From: Roseiarcus sp963835885
Lineage (GTDB): Bacteria; Pseudomonadota; Alphaproteobacteria; Rhizobiales; Beijerinckiaceae
Assembly: GCA_963835885.1 (NCBI GenBank)
Contig: CAWIHF010000019.1
Span: 41,137 to 105,136, forward strand
Direction: 5' to 3'
DNA length: 64,000 nucleotides
In this document: one piece after another, positions 45,573 to 57,065 of the stretch
Numbering within the stretch: position 1 is the first letter of the stretch
How the letters are laid out: the number at the start of each line of letters is the position of its first letter
Program-made: the position numbers and the translations under genes
Notes under the pieces: model-generated
What the model saw: only the letters and a program-made list of their open reading frames with translations
The model's database searches: none
Told to the model about the DNA's origin: nothing

Positions 45573-47096
45573 TTGGAGCGTAAGGCACTATTGCAGCGCC
45601 TGTCATTTGGGACACAGGTTGCCGAAGACGAGAGGCGCGAGCTAGCCCGGTATTTCGTTGAAACCGATCAGTGGCGACGGATAGCGAGCAACGAAATTGA
45701 CATAGTCAGGGGCAAAAGGGTTCCGGAAAAAGCGCAATTTACGCTTTGTTGTTAGAGAATCAGTCAAACTTCTTTGATCGTAGAGTATTGTTAACGGCAG
45801 GAGAGACACCCCGGGGAGATACAGTCTTTCGCGATCTCGTTAGCGATCCTCCAACAACAGAGAATGAATTTATATTATTGTGGAAACTCTACATTTCCGT
45901 ACTGATTGCACGCGAGATGCGCTCATATGATATCAGAACGAAAGAAGCCAAAGGCGTGTATGAGATTCTTGAGCGGATTGGATTCTTAGAACACGAAATA
46001 ACATTGGTTGGGATATTGCGACGCGTCCAACAAATTGTAAGGAACTTACTTCACTCAATCGACGTCGAGAGTACTATCACGATTGACCCTTCAACTGGAG
46101 CTCCGGTCGCTACCGGAAAGATAACTCTCAAAGAGCCGGTGGGCGATGAAGAAAAAGAGGTGATCTTTCTATTGACAATCTGCTCGCCAAGTTAAACGAC
46201 GCCTTAGACCGCGAGGATTGGAATGTTTGGATATTGCTTGACAGACTTGATGTAGCATTCATTGATAATCATAATTTAGAAGCCAACGCGCTCCGCGCGC
46301 TCATGAGGGTATATAATGATCTGAAAGCGTATGAAAGAATTTTCCTGAAGATTTTTATCCGAGAGGACATTTGGAAGCGAATCACAGTAGAAGGATTTCG
46401 AGAAGCTAGTCACGTCATTCGCTACGTGCTTTTGGATTAAATCAAAATGCCCTGCTTAATCTTGTTATAGAGGAGAATTCTTAGCAACGATATAGTCGTT
46501 GATGAGTATAATTTGGATAGGCGTAATATACTTGATAGTATCGCTAGGCAGGAGGAATTATTCGGAAGATTGTTTCCAGCGCAAGTCGAACAGGGGCCTC
46601 AGAAGGCAGTTACGTTTAAGTGGATGATTACTCGGATGCGCAGACGGAACAAGAAAGACTGCACCAAGAGAGTTGATCCATCTGTTGAATTGCTTAAGAG
46701 AGCAGGAAGCGGAGCGCCTTGAACAGGGCGGTGTAGTTCCGCCAGGCGAACAGATATTTGATCGGTCGGTTTTCAAGTTAGCCTTGCCGACCGTTTCGAA
46801 CGCGCGTCTCAATCAATATATCTACGCAGAATATCCGAAATCAAAGACAAAACTTGGAAAAGCTATACGGACAAAAAACCGAACAGACGCCGAGTAGTTT
46901 GGCAGAATTATGGGAACTTTCGGAAGCAGACGCGTTGCTAATCGCAAAAGACCTAGTGGACCTAGGCTTTTTTGAGCGCCGTGGAACCCGCGAAGAACCG
47001 ACCTTTTGGGTACCATTTCTGTATCGCGACGCTTTGCACATGGTCCAGGGCAAGGCAGGAGAAACCAGCCGGCCCGATCAAGAAGCAGACGATTGA
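45573..47096 (+). pseudogene. P-loop ATPase (Sll1717-like), broken by several frameshifts
   Basis: An AT-rich gene of ~505 codons readable only by switching frame about six times (near 45725, 46170, 46435, 46465, 46665 and 46850). The N-terminus (YFVETDQWRRIASNEIDIV) runs into a Walker A that restores to GKKGSGKSAIYALL after one base is added. Further on: VLLTAGETPRGDTVFRDL, WILLDRLDVAF (Walker B-like), and a C-terminal winged-helix-like part (LWELSEADALLIAKDLVDLGF). The family name is from memory of similar proteins in defence-type islands. Real decay and sequence error may both contribute. Confidence 0.6.
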
Positions 47097-47137
47097 TTTC
47101 TGGCGACGCCCCTCGTCAGGACCAAGGAGGCCGGATA

Positions 47138-47638
47138 ATGACAAAAACCAAGGTGGGCGCCGTTTCTACTCGCCGACAGCGGGTTGCAAGCGGACAGGCG
47201 TCCCGCACGCCTTACGACAAAGATGTGATCCTCTGGTCGCAGGAGCAGGCCCGCCTGTTGCGCGCCCGCCAGTTCGCCGAGCTCGACATCGAACATCTGG
47301 CCGACGAGATCGAAGACGTGGGGAAAAGCGAAAAACGCGAACTTGCCAGCCGCGTGGCGGTGCTGCTGGCGCATCTCCTGAAGTGGCGGGGCCAGCCGGA
47401 AAACCGCACGAAGAGCTGGCGGACCACGATCAAGGACCAGCGCAAGCAAATCGCCCTCGCGATCAAGGAAACGCCAAGCCTCAAAGCCCTCATGCGCAGC
47501 CGCGACTGGGAGGAAGGCGTATGGCTGGACGCGCGCGCGCAAGGCCGCAAGGAGACGGGGCTCGCGGAAGAGGATTTGCCGGAGGCCTGCCCGTGGCCGC
47601 TGGATCAGGCCGCCGATCCGGAGTTTTGGCCGGAGTGA
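47138..47638 (+). CDS. DUF29-family protein
   Basis: 166 residues. DUF29 signature: YDKDVILWSQEQARLLRARQ, DIEHLADEIEDVGKSEKREL, LLAHLLKWRGQPE and the acidic end LPEACPWPLDQAADPEFWPE. GGAGG lies 6 nt before the ATG. Function unknown; DUF29 proteins are common in multiple copies in cyanobacteria and alphaproteobacteria. A paralogue lies at 48320. Confidence 0.85.
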   Translation: MTKTKVGAVSTRRQRVASGQASRTPYDKDVILWSQEQARLLRARQFAELDIEHLADEIEDVGKSEKRELASRVAVLLAHLLKWRGQPENRTKSWRTTIKDQRKQIALAIKETPSLKALMRSRDWEEGVWLDARAQGRKETGLAEEDLPEACPWPLDQAADPEFWPE

Positions 47639-47729
47639 TCGGCTGGCTTACCGGGCATTCTCTCACAGGGTGAAGGGGCGAGAAAACTTGAGGGTGCGCA
47701 ATCATTTTGAGAGCGGTAACGGCAATCGG

Positions 47730-48305
47730 TCACTTTGAGTTCTTGTCTTTATATATCTTTCGGATCATGTCATCTGTGGTTGGTCCAAGTTTATCAGCAT
47801 CGCGATACTGAAGATACTGCCTCACTTCATCACCAAATCTTCCCCCTTGACGATTGTGTGGCGGTTCGGAAGCGCTTTTTAAAATCGCCTCGATATGGTT
47901 AAGAACCGATCCTGCTGTCGTGTGAGTACCCTCTGCTTCTGCGGCTAACGTGTTCGCCTTAGTGACCCATCGAATACCAAACCAGGAGAATTTACTCCAG
48001 CGATCAGCAAGAAAATCCCATTGATGATTCTTAAGGCGATCAAATAACCGTTGCTTATCGTTCGCACCAGCTTGGCCCACGTAAACCATTCTAAACGCAT
48101 CATCATATAAACAGTATACTCCCTGCTGATCGCGAAAGTCTACAATAGCGAATGCCATACCTGCGGGGTACCCTTGAAGATGCCCTGCAACTGCAGGGTA
48201 CCCCAAAACACATGATCCCGACGCCAGAACAAACCATAGTTTTGAATTAACATCTGGCTCCGCCCCGTAGATCGCTAACGCCTTTGCAACCTTCCGCGCG
48301 CGCAC
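47730..48305 (-). CDS. GIY-YIG-type nuclease-like protein
   Basis: 191 residues. The core QQGVYCLYDDAFRMVYVGQAG matches the GIY...YVG strand pair of GIY-YIG nucleases, followed by RLKNHQWDFLADRWSKFSWF. It starts from GTG at 48305, 14 bp after the DUF29 stop on the same strand, so they form a pair. The gene is AT-rich relative to its neighbours, suggesting transfer. Its target is unknown. Confidence 0.7.
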   Translation of the reverse strand: MRARKVAKALAIYGAEPDVNSKLWFVLASGSCVLGYPAVAGHLQGYPAGMAFAIVDFRDQQGVYCLYDDAFRMVYVGQAGANDKQRLFDRLKNHQWDFLADRWSKFSWFGIRWVTKANTLAAEAEGTHTTAGSVLNHIEAILKSASEPPHNRQGGRFGDEVRQYLQYRDADKLGPTTDDMIRKIYKDKNSK

Positions 48306-48319
48306 GCTCGATCCCGCCC

Positions 48320-48760
48320 CTACTCCGGCCAGAATGCCTCATCGATCGCCTGCGCGAACCTCCACGGGCATTCCGCCGGAAAAGCCTCCTCGCCCATGTC
48401 TGTCTCGATCGTCGCCTTTCGGCGGGCGTCGCGGTAGGCCGACGCCGTCGCGCTGTCGAGGTTGGACCTGAGGCTCGGACTGTCGTTGAGCAGGTCGGCG
48501 ATTTCGTCGCGGGCGTCGGCGATCGACAGCCTCCATGAGCTCCCTCGGCCGGACGGCTGGTAGCGCCATTTCAAGAGATGCAGCATGAGGACCGTCAGGC
48601 AGCCGACGAACTCGCGCTTCTCGGCCTCACCCATGCTCTCGATTTCCGCAGCGATGTTTTCGAGGTCCGCCTCGGCCGCGCGACCCTCCCGCAGCAGCGC
48701 CGCCTGTTCGACGCTCCAGGCGTAGAAGTCGAGCTCGTATAAGGAACTCTTGGCCGACAT
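48320..48760 (-). CDS. DUF29-family protein (second copy)
   Basis: 146 residues with the same layout as the copy at 47138: YELDFYAWSVEQAALLREGR, ENIAAEIESMGEAEKREF, LHLLKWRYQPSGRGSSW and FPAECPWRFAQAIDEAFWPE. Sequence identity between the copies is moderate, so they are old paralogues or separately acquired. Upstream partner of the GIY-YIG gene. Confidence 0.85.
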   Translation of the reverse strand: MSAKSSLYELDFYAWSVEQAALLREGRAAEADLENIAAEIESMGEAEKREFVGCLTVLMLHLLKWRYQPSGRGSSWRLSIADARDEIADLLNDSPSLRSNLDSATASAYRDARRKATIETDMGEEAFPAECPWRFAQAIDEAFWPE

Positions 48761-48800
48761 GACGTCATCCTAAGGTTGGGGGCATGTCCTGTCGATGCGT

Positions 48801-48908
48801 TTAGCCCATCCCCTCGATCCGCTCGCCGCGCTGGGCGCATCGCCAGGCGTTCGCGACACGAGTCGCGGCGTCCTCGAGACTTCCGCAGACGATGATCGTC
48901 ATTGTCAT
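48801..48908 (-). CDS. Small open reading frame with strong ribosome site
   Basis: 35 residues (MTMTIIVCGSLEDAATRVAN, then a short basic tail ending GEGMG-like). GGAGG lies 5 nt before the ATG, which is the main reason to list it. No family is recognised. Located between the DUF29 and HigA genes on the same strand. Confidence 0.35.
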   Translation of the reverse strand: MTMTIIVCGSLEDAATRVANAWRCAQRGERIEGMG

Positions 48909-48990
48909 CTACGCCTCCGGAGGGCCACGCCTTGCCGGCGACGCTTGGCCCGCATCTCGATCCGACACTCCATCGGGATGACTGTCTCTT

Positions 48991-49290
48991 TCAGGCCTCT
49001 GCGGACGCGTCTGGCAATTTCTTCACCTTGATCTTGCCGGCGCGCAGGCGGGCTCGCCAAAGATCGCGCGCAAGCTGCGCTCTAAGCCAAGTGTCGGCCG
49101 TGCCCCAGCCGACCTTTTCGAGTCGAATGGCCATTTCCGGCGATACGCCGCTGTGGCCGTTGAGCAAGTCGGACAGCGCTTTGCGTGTAACGCCGAGCGC
49201 GTCGGCCGTCGCCGTTATGGTAAGGCCGAGCGGCTTCAAGCACGACTCTCGAATGATTTCGCCGGGGTGCGCGGGATCGTGCATTCGCAT
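48991..49290 (-). CDS. higA: HigA-type antitoxin (XRE HTH)
   Basis: 99 residues. HPGEIIRESCLKPLGLTITATADALGVTRKALSDLLNG is the typical HigA start and HTH; GVSPEMAIRLEKVGWGTADTWL follows. It represses its own operon and blocks HigB. The toxin gene lies directly upstream (22 bp), the usual HigBA order. Start may be 49290 or 49284. Confidence 0.9.
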   Translation of the reverse strand: MRMHDPAHPGEIIRESCLKPLGLTITATADALGVTRKALSDLLNGHSGVSPEMAIRLEKVGWGTADTWLRAQLARDLWRARLRAGKIKVKKLPDASAEA

Positions 49291-49311
49291 GATGGTTCTC
49301 CATTCCGGCGG

Positions 49312-49589
49312 TCAGTGGTCGTCGACGAGATCGACGTTGACGATGTCGGAGTCCTCGAATTCGAACACCACACGCCAATTGCCGGATACCCAGATCGCCC
49401 ATTGTCGTTTGCGTTCACCCTTCAAGGGATGAAGCCGAAAGCCAGGAAGGTTGAGGCCGGCTGGACTCTCCGCCGCATCGAGCGCTGAAAGAACGATCCG
49501 AAGCCAAGCGGCATGCTTCTGCCGACGCCCCGCGCATCCCCCGACAGGAATAATCGCTCCAACCCCTTATGGCGAAACCGCTTGATCAC
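49312..49589 (-). pseudogene. higB: HigB-type toxin, one-base frameshift
   Basis: From GTG at 49589: IKRFRHKGLERLFLSGDARGV, then a frame change near 49525, then QKHAAWLRIVLSALDAAESP, PGFRLHPLKGERKRQWAIWV and NWRVVFEFEDSDIVNVDLVDDH. Adding one base gives 92 residues, the standard HigB length. HigB is a ribosome-dependent mRNase. If real, the mutation leaves an antitoxin without toxin; a sequencing error is also plausible. Confidence 0.75.
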
Positions 49590-49717
49590 AAGTTAGTGTG
49601 TAACCCGTCACTTAGCAAGGGGCAATGGCGTCGGTCCCCCGCTCCGGCCAGAATCGCGGGGACCTTGCAAAGCGTGGCGACTCGGCGATCCAGAGCCGCC
49701 GCCTCGGCCGGTCCGCC

Positions 49718-50596
49718 TCAATTCTCCGCATGGTCCTTATCGAACCGCCAAACCTCCTCGAATCCCATAAGCTTGTTCATCTGGGCGAAGGAAAAGACCG
49801 GCGCTTTCGAGCCCATCGACGAGCCGGTCTCAAGAATCTGCCGATAGACGGTCTCTAGCGCCGCCGCGGCGCTAAGCAGGCCCGCGACAGGAAAGATGGC
49901 GATTGCGTAGCCCAGCTCGGCGAGGCGCGTGTTGCTCAGCATCGGCGTGCGGCCGCCCTCCACCATGTTGGCGACAAGCGGCCTGTCGCCGAGTTCGCGG
50001 CCGATCGCCGCCATCTCGTCTTCCGTCTCGGGCGACTCGACGAACAAGATGTCCGCGCCCGCCTCGGCATAGGCCCTGCCGCGGCGGATGGCTTCAGCGA
50101 GACCGAGCGAGGTGCGCGCATCGGTGCGGGCGATGATGAGAAAATCGGCGTCTTGCCGCGCCTCGACCGCGACGGCGATCTTCTGGACCATGTCCTCGGC
50201 CGAAATCACCCGCCGGCCCTGCGTGTGGCCGCATTTCTTCGGAAACTCCTGGTCCTCGATCTGGATCGCGGCGGCCCCGGCCCGCTCGTAACCCATGACC
50301 GTGTGGCGTACATTGAGGAGCCCGCCGTAGCCGGTGTCGCCGTCGGCGATCAACGGCGCATCCGCCATGCGCGCCATGAGTTCGACGCGACCGACCATGT
50401 CGGAATAGGTCGCAAGGCCGGCGTCCGGAAGCCCGAGATGCGAGGCCACCGTCCCGTAACCCGTCATGTAGAGGGCGCCGAAGCCCATCCGCGCCGCCAT
50501 GCGGAGCGACACCATGTCGTAGACCCCGGGGGCCGCGATCACGCGATCTCTCGGCCGACCGTTCAAGACCTCGCGAAGGCTTTGCTTGGCGCTCAC
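49718..50596 (-). CDS. Isocitrate lyase/PEP mutase-family enzyme
   Basis: 292 residues. Signature KKCGH within QIEDQEFPKKCGHTQGR, ADGDTGYGG for Mg binding, and ARTDARTSLGLAEAI. This group includes oxaloacetate decarboxylases, methylisocitrate lyases and carboxyvinyl-carboxyphosphonate phosphorylmutases; the exact substrate is open. GTG at 50596 is favoured because GGAGGT sits 7 nt upstream inside the longer open frame. Divergent from an HbpS-like gene. Confidence 0.85.
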   Translation of the reverse strand: MSAKQSLREVLNGRPRDRVIAAPGVYDMVSLRMAARMGFGALYMTGYGTVASHLGLPDAGLATYSDMVGRVELMARMADAPLIADGDTGYGGLLNVRHTVMGYERAGAAAIQIEDQEFPKKCGHTQGRRVISAEDMVQKIAVAVEARQDADFLIIARTDARTSLGLAEAIRRGRAYAEAGADILFVESPETEDEMAAIGRELGDRPLVANMVEGGRTPMLSNTRLAELGYAIAIFPVAGLLSAAAALETVYRQILETGSSMGSKAPVFSFAQMNKLMGFEEVWRFDKDHAEN

Positions 50597-50764
50597 CGAC
50601 CTTACCTCCCGGGCCACCGCGGACGCGGAGCTTCAAGCCCAGAAATAGGATGGAGGCGCCGCCGTCGGCAATACGGGGGACGTAAGTTGACGCCCTGCCC
50701 CGCCCGGATCATCTTTCCCGCATACGGCAAAAGCCGGCGCGACAGGACGCGAAGGGAGGCGGAA

Positions 50765-51190
50765 ATGACCATCATCAAGCACAGCATCGACGCCGAAACG
50801 GCGGAAAAGGCGGTCGCAGCGGCCGCCAAGAAGGCGACCGAACTCAATCTTCGGATGTGCATCGCGGTCACCGACGAGAGCGGCGATCTGAAGGCCTTCG
50901 CCCGGATGGACGGCGCGCCAAAACTCTCGATCCAGATTTCCCAGGACAAGGCCTACACGGCCGCCTCGTTCTCCATGGCGACCCACGCCTGGTTCGACTT
51001 CATCAAGGACGACCCGCCGCTCCTGTACGGGATTACCCATACGCCGCGGCTGATCGTGTTCGGCGGCGGCTTCCCGATCGTGGTGAAGGGCGAGATGATC
51101 GGCGCGATCGGGCTCAGCGGCGGACACTACACGCAGGACATGGTATGCGCCCGCGCCGGGCTCGAGGCTGTCGGGGCGGACGCCGGCTAA
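50765..51190 (+). CDS. GlcG/HbpS-family protein
   Basis: 141 residues. The fold signature: CIAVTDESGDLKAFARMDGA, DKAYTAASFSMAT, GGGFPIVVKGEMIGAIGLSG. Members bind haem or accompany glycolate and aldehyde metabolism; the role here is unknown. GGAGG precedes ATG. Its end overlaps by 4 bp the converging XRE gene. Confidence 0.85.
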   Translation: MTIIKHSIDAETAEKAVAAAAKKATELNLRMCIAVTDESGDLKAFARMDGAPKLSIQISQDKAYTAASFSMATHAWFDFIKDDPPLLYGITHTPRLIVFGGGFPIVVKGEMIGAIGLSGGHYTQDMVCARAGLEAVGADAG

Positions 51191-52041
51191 GTTGCGCCTG
51201 ATCGGCGACCGGGTCTTTCCAACGAACAGTCTGCCTCAGCGGACGCCAAAACCGCGCCGCCGGATTGCGGCGCCGCCGTGGGCGGCGTGAGCACCACGAG
51301 CTTGTAGTCCGGCCGCTCGGCGAGGCTGAACGTATGCTGCTCGAACGAAAGGCGGCCGTCGCGCGGGTGGGCGAAGGTGCGCAACCCGCCGTGGCGGCGC
51401 TGGACGTCCTGCTCATCCCAGGTCCGCGCGAACAACGGGCTCTCGGCCCGCAGGCGGTCGACGAAGGCCTTGACCTCGGCGTCGCGGAAGATGTGGCCAA
51501 AGTCGGCGCGGAATTCGGCGAGCAGCCGGCGCGCCCGCTCGCGCCAGTCCGGGATCAGGGCGCGGGCGCTCTCCTCGAGAAAGACAAAGCGCAGCAGATT
51601 GCGCTGATGGTCGGCGTCGAGCCAGCCGACGAACAGGCGGGCCGCGCCGGCGTTCCAGGCGCAGGCGTTCCAGAACCGGTCGAGGCCGTAGGCCGGATGC
51701 CGGACCGCGTTGACGGCGGCCGCCAGAGACGCCGGCGCATGCCCTTGCGTCTCCTCCGGCAGGTCCGGATCGAGCCGTCCGGCCAGCTCGAACAGATAGG
51801 CGCGCTCGGCGGGCGTGAGCGCGAGCGCTCGCGCCAAGCGCCCCAAGGTTTCGGGCGAGGCCTGGACCGGCCGCCCCTGCTCGATCCAGGCGCACCACGT
51901 CGTGCTGATGCCCGCCCGCGCAGCCAGTTCCTCCCGCCGCAGACCGGGCGTGCGCCTGCGTCCGCCGGGCGTGGGAGGCCGGGCGCGCTCGCGGTGGGCG
52001 CGGACGAATTCGCCGAGCAGGCGTCTTCGGTCGTCACGCAT
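51187..52041 (-). CDS. XRE-family regulator with MmyB-like ligand domain
   Basis: 284 residues. N-terminal HTH (RTPGLRREELAARAGISTTW then EQGRPVQASPETLGRLARAL) and a C-terminal MmyB-like domain (NACAWNAGAARLFVGW, FHI/GHIFRDAEVKAFVDRLRA, LAERPDYKLVVLTP) that is thought to bind small hydrophobic ligands. It is divergent from the methyltransferase at 52156, which is a likely target. Confidence 0.88.
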   Translation of the reverse strand: MRDDRRRLLGEFVRAHRERARPPTPGGRRRTPGLRREELAARAGISTTWCAWIEQGRPVQASPETLGRLARALALTPAERAYLFELAGRLDPDLPEETQGHAPASLAAAVNAVRHPAYGLDRFWNACAWNAGAARLFVGWLDADHQRNLLRFVFLEESARALIPDWRERARRLLAEFRADFGHIFRDAEVKAFVDRLRAESPLFARTWDEQDVQRRHGGLRTFAHPRDGRLSFEQHTFSLAERPDYKLVVLTPPTAAPQSGGAVLASAEADCSLERPGRRSGAT

Positions 52042-52155
52042 GATGGCGAGATCTGTAATAGGATAAGTTTCCCGCTTGTAACAGTTTATCGTGGGCCCTA
52101 GCAACGTTTCGGTGCGCTGTCGGGAACGCACGTTGTCTCGGGAACGGAGAAGACG

Positions 52156-52920
52156 ATGAGTGCAGCGCATGAAGGGGCGGTCGTGGCTCAGTTCGGACCG
52201 CAGGCCCGCGCTTACGTGGAGAGCGCGGTGCATGCGGAGGGCGCGGATCTCAAGGCGCTCGAAACGATCGTACGCGAGCTTAAGCCCGCTCATGCGCTCG
52301 ACCTCGGCTCGGGCGGCGGCCATGTCGCCTATCGGATGGCGCCCCATGCCCGGATGGTGACGGCCTGCGACCTCTCGTCCGAAATGCTGGCCGCCGTCGC
52401 CGCAACCGCGCGGCAGAAAGGGCTCGACAACATCCGCACAGCGCAGGGGGCTGCGGAGCGGCTGCCGTTCGAGACCGGCGCCTTCGATTTCCTCGCGACC
52501 CGGTATTCCGCCCACCACTGGCGCGCTTTCGAGGCCGGACTGCGCGAGGCCCGGCGCGCGCTTAAGCCCGGCTCGCGGGCGGTTTTCATGGACGCCTTTG
52601 CGCCGGGACAGGCCCTGTTCGACACCCATTTGCAGGCGATCGAACTCCTGCGCGACACGTCGCACTGCCGCAATTACAGCGCCGCCGAATGGATCGCCGG
52701 GCTCGGCCGCGCGGGCTTCGCGCCGATCGGCGTCCGGACGTGGCGGCTACGGCTCGACTTTCCTTCCTGGATCGCGCGCATGCGCACGCCCGAGCTCAAC
52801 GCCCGCGCCATCCGCGCCCTGCAAAGAGCCGCATCGGCCGAGACCAAGGCGCATTTCGCCATCGAGGACGACGGCTCGTTCCAGCTCGACGTGATGATGG
52901 CGGAAGCCGCGGCGGAATAG
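52156..52920 (+). CDS. Class I SAM-dependent methyltransferase
   Basis: 254 residues. Motif I HALDLGSGGGHVAY, acidic motif II VTACDLSSEML, motif with GAAERLPFETGAFDF and post-motif RRALKPGSRAVFMDAF of UbiE/Methyltransf_11 type. Divergently placed from the XRE/MmyB regulator, a common regulator-target arrangement in this family. Substrate unknown. Confidence 0.85.
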   Translation: MSAAHEGAVVAQFGPQARAYVESAVHAEGADLKALETIVRELKPAHALDLGSGGGHVAYRMAPHARMVTACDLSSEMLAAVAATARQKGLDNIRTAQGAAERLPFETGAFDFLATRYSAHHWRAFEAGLREARRALKPGSRAVFMDAFAPGQALFDTHLQAIELLRDTSHCRNYSAAEWIAGLGRAGFAPIGVRTWRLRLDFPSWIARMRTPELNARAIRALQRAASAETKAHFAIEDDGSFQLDVMMAEAAAE

Positions 52921-53308
52921 TCTCTTTCCCGGGGTTGTCTGGATGATGACGACTGCTGATGTCGTCAAATTTATACGTAAACATATTGCTATTTATGTGC
53001 GGTTGTGGTCCAGGGTCGGCCGACTCGAGCCGCGACAACGCGACAACGCGACAGGTTTTGGCGCCTAACGCGTTGGAATCGCGCGCTCGGCGCCGAACCG
53101 TTCGCCGCGGTTGGATGCGGATCCGCAAGGCCGGCCGCGTCCCGGCCGCGCGCCCGCCCTTCCCTTCCAGCGTCCTTTCGTGTATTGCCCCGGCCAACTC
53201 GACGGGACACGGGCGGGATCCCGGGCCGTCGCATTCCCGTCACCTTAACGCTTGAGGACGGCGCCAACCCGGCCGCGCCGCGCCGCCGCTTTCGAGAACG
53301 ATTCGCTA
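52921..53308. other. Promoter region of typA
   Basis: 388 bp with no gene. AT-rich near 52965-53000 (TTTATACG, ATATTGCTATTTATG), then three tandem 8-mers GCGACAAC near 53032-53055. Probably the typA promoter and leader. Confidence 0.4.
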
Positions 53309-55135
<1,827 letters not shown>

Positions 55136-55232
55136 GGGCAATGCGGTTGATTTTAAGCGTCGCCGCTTGTCGCCGCCGTCAGAAATTTGCGGCGCGCCGA
55201 CCGACGGACAAATTCTTGTGGAGGCGGTATTG

Positions 55233-55889
55233 TTGACGCGCGATCTGCCACGGACCCATCGCGGCCATAGCCACGGCGAATTGATCGCCGACGGCGCAGT
55301 GCATGCGGCGGCGATCGTCGCCGGCGTGATCGGCTTTCCGGTTCTCTTCCAGAAAATCGCGATGCGCGGGGATGTCGGCGATGGCATGGCGATGACGGTC
55401 TACGCTGTCGGATTCTTCCTGCTGTTCGGCTTCTCCTGCGCCTACAACATGGCGCCGCCGTCGCCCGCCAAGACAATCCTGCGCCGCTTCGACCAAGCCT
55501 CGATCTATCTGATGATCGGCGGCACCTACACTGCGCTCCTCTCCCAGGCGCGCGTCTCGCTCTCGGTCGTTGCGCTTGCGGTCGCGATCTGGATCGCGGC
55601 GCTGGCTGGCGCCTCGGTAAAACTGTTTCTGCCGGGACGCTTCGACCGCTTCTCCCTACGCCTCTATCTCGCCCTCGGATGGTCGGCGCTGTTCGCCATA
55701 AAACCCCTCGCGTCGGCCTTGCCGGTCGACACCCTGGCGCTCGTTGTCGCCGGCGGCGTGATCTATTCGGTCGGCGTCGCGTTCTACCTCTGGGAAAGCC
55801 TCAAATTCCAGAATGCGATCTGGCACGCCTGCGTCACGGTGGCCGCCGCCTGCCAGTTCATCGGGGTGCTGCAGTCGATCGGGCGCTAG
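55233..55889 (+). CDS. Hemolysin III / PAQR-family membrane protein
   Basis: About 218 residues with seven hydrophobic segments. HlyIII features: HGELIADGAVHAAAI near the N-terminus, FDQASIYLMIGGTYTAL, and WESLKFQNAIWHACVTVAA, whose His/Asp/Ser pattern binds zinc. TTG at 55233 has GGAGG at 8 nt; the longer open frame has no such site. Despite the name, these are usually not haemolysins. Confidence 0.85.
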   Translation: MTRDLPRTHRGHSHGELIADGAVHAAAIVAGVIGFPVLFQKIAMRGDVGDGMAMTVYAVGFFLLFGFSCAYNMAPPSPAKTILRRFDQASIYLMIGGTYTALLSQARVSLSVVALAVAIWIAALAGASVKLFLPGRFDRFSLRLYLALGWSALFAIKPLASALPVDTLALVVAGGVIYSVGVAFYLWESLKFQNAIWHACVTVAAACQFIGVLQSIGR

Positions 55890-55922
55890 CGCCGACCCTG
55901 ACCTGTGGCCTTGGATACGGGC

Positions 55923-57022
55923 CTACGCTCCGACCTGCCCGCGATGGCGCAGGAAGGCGTCGGCGAGCACGCAGGCGACCATCGCCTCGACGACCGGCAC
56001 GGCGCGGATGCCGACGCAGGGGTCGTGGCGGCCCTTGGTGACGATCTCGAGCATCCTCGCCAGCCTCGTGTGATCGTCCGCGCGGCGTCAGGATCGAGGA
56101 GGTCGGCTTGAAGGCGACGCGCGCGACGACCGGCTGGCCGGTGGAGATGCCGCCCAGAATCGCCGCCGGCGTGGTTGGAGAGGAAGCTCGGCCGGCCATC
56201 CTTGCCCCGTCGCATCTCGTCGGCGTTCTCCTCGCCCGTCAGCGCCGCGGCGGCGAAGCCGGCGCCGATCTCGACGCCCTTGGCGGCGTTGATCGACATC
56301 AGCGCGCCGGCCAGCTCGGCGTCGAGCTTGCCGTAGATCGGCGCGCCCCAGCCCGGCGGCACGCCCTCGGCCTCGACCTCGACGACGGCGCCGGTGGAGG
56401 AGCCGGCCTTGCGGACCTCGTCGAGGTGTCGCTCCCAACCGCGCGCATCGCGGCGTCCGGGCACCAGAAGGGGTTTCTGCCGACCTCGTCCCAGTCCCAA
56501 TTGCGCGCGGTCGATCTTGCAGCGGGCCGATCTGCACCAGGGCGCCGCGGATCGTCACCCCGGGCCCAGCACCTTGCGCGCGATCGCGCCGGCCGCGACC
56601 CGCGCCGCCGTCTCGCGCGCCGAGGCGCGCCCGCCGCCGCGGTAGTCGCGCACGCCGTATTTGGCGAAATAGGCGTAGTCGGCGTGGCCGGGCCGGAACT
56701 TGTCGCGATGTCGGCATAGTCCTTGCGAGCGCTGGTCGACGTTCTCGATCATCAGCGAGATCGGCGTGCCGGTGGTCACCTGCCCGCCGATGCGCGCTCG
56801 TCGAAGAAGACGCCGGAGAGGATCGCGACCGCGTCCGGCTCCTGGCGCTGGGTGACGAACTTGCGCCTGGCCCGGCCGGCGCTGGTCGAGCCAGACCTGG
56901 ATGTCGGCCTCCGCCAGCGGGATCCCCGGCGGGCAGCCGTCGACCACGCAGCCCAGCGCCGGCCCATGGCTCTCGCCCCAGGTGGTGACGCGGAAGAGAT
57001 GGCCGAAGGTGTTGTGCGACAT
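55923..57022 (-). CDS. aroC: Chorismate synthase, read through several frameshifts
   Basis: From MSHNTFGHLFRVTTWGESHG to the end LRHRGQVGA all family blocks are present but in changing frames (at least five changes between 56880 and 56050): WLDQRRPGQ, TQRQEPDAVAILSGV, GTPISLMIENVDQRS, FRPGHADYAYFAKYGVRDYRGGGR, and VAFKPTSSI. Total span (1100 nt) fits a ~366-residue enzyme that makes chorismate from EPSP. An essential gene with so many indels suggests low-quality sequence here. Confidence 0.85.
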
Positions 57023-57065
57023 GGCGCGAGGTACCTAGTTCATCGATTTCGAAATTCGAATCGTA

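Noticed and set aside
44125..45615. A single 496-codon protein covering rplA and rplK
   Set aside because: The open frame upstream of L1 is the wrong frame of rplK; L1 and L11 start at their conserved positions.
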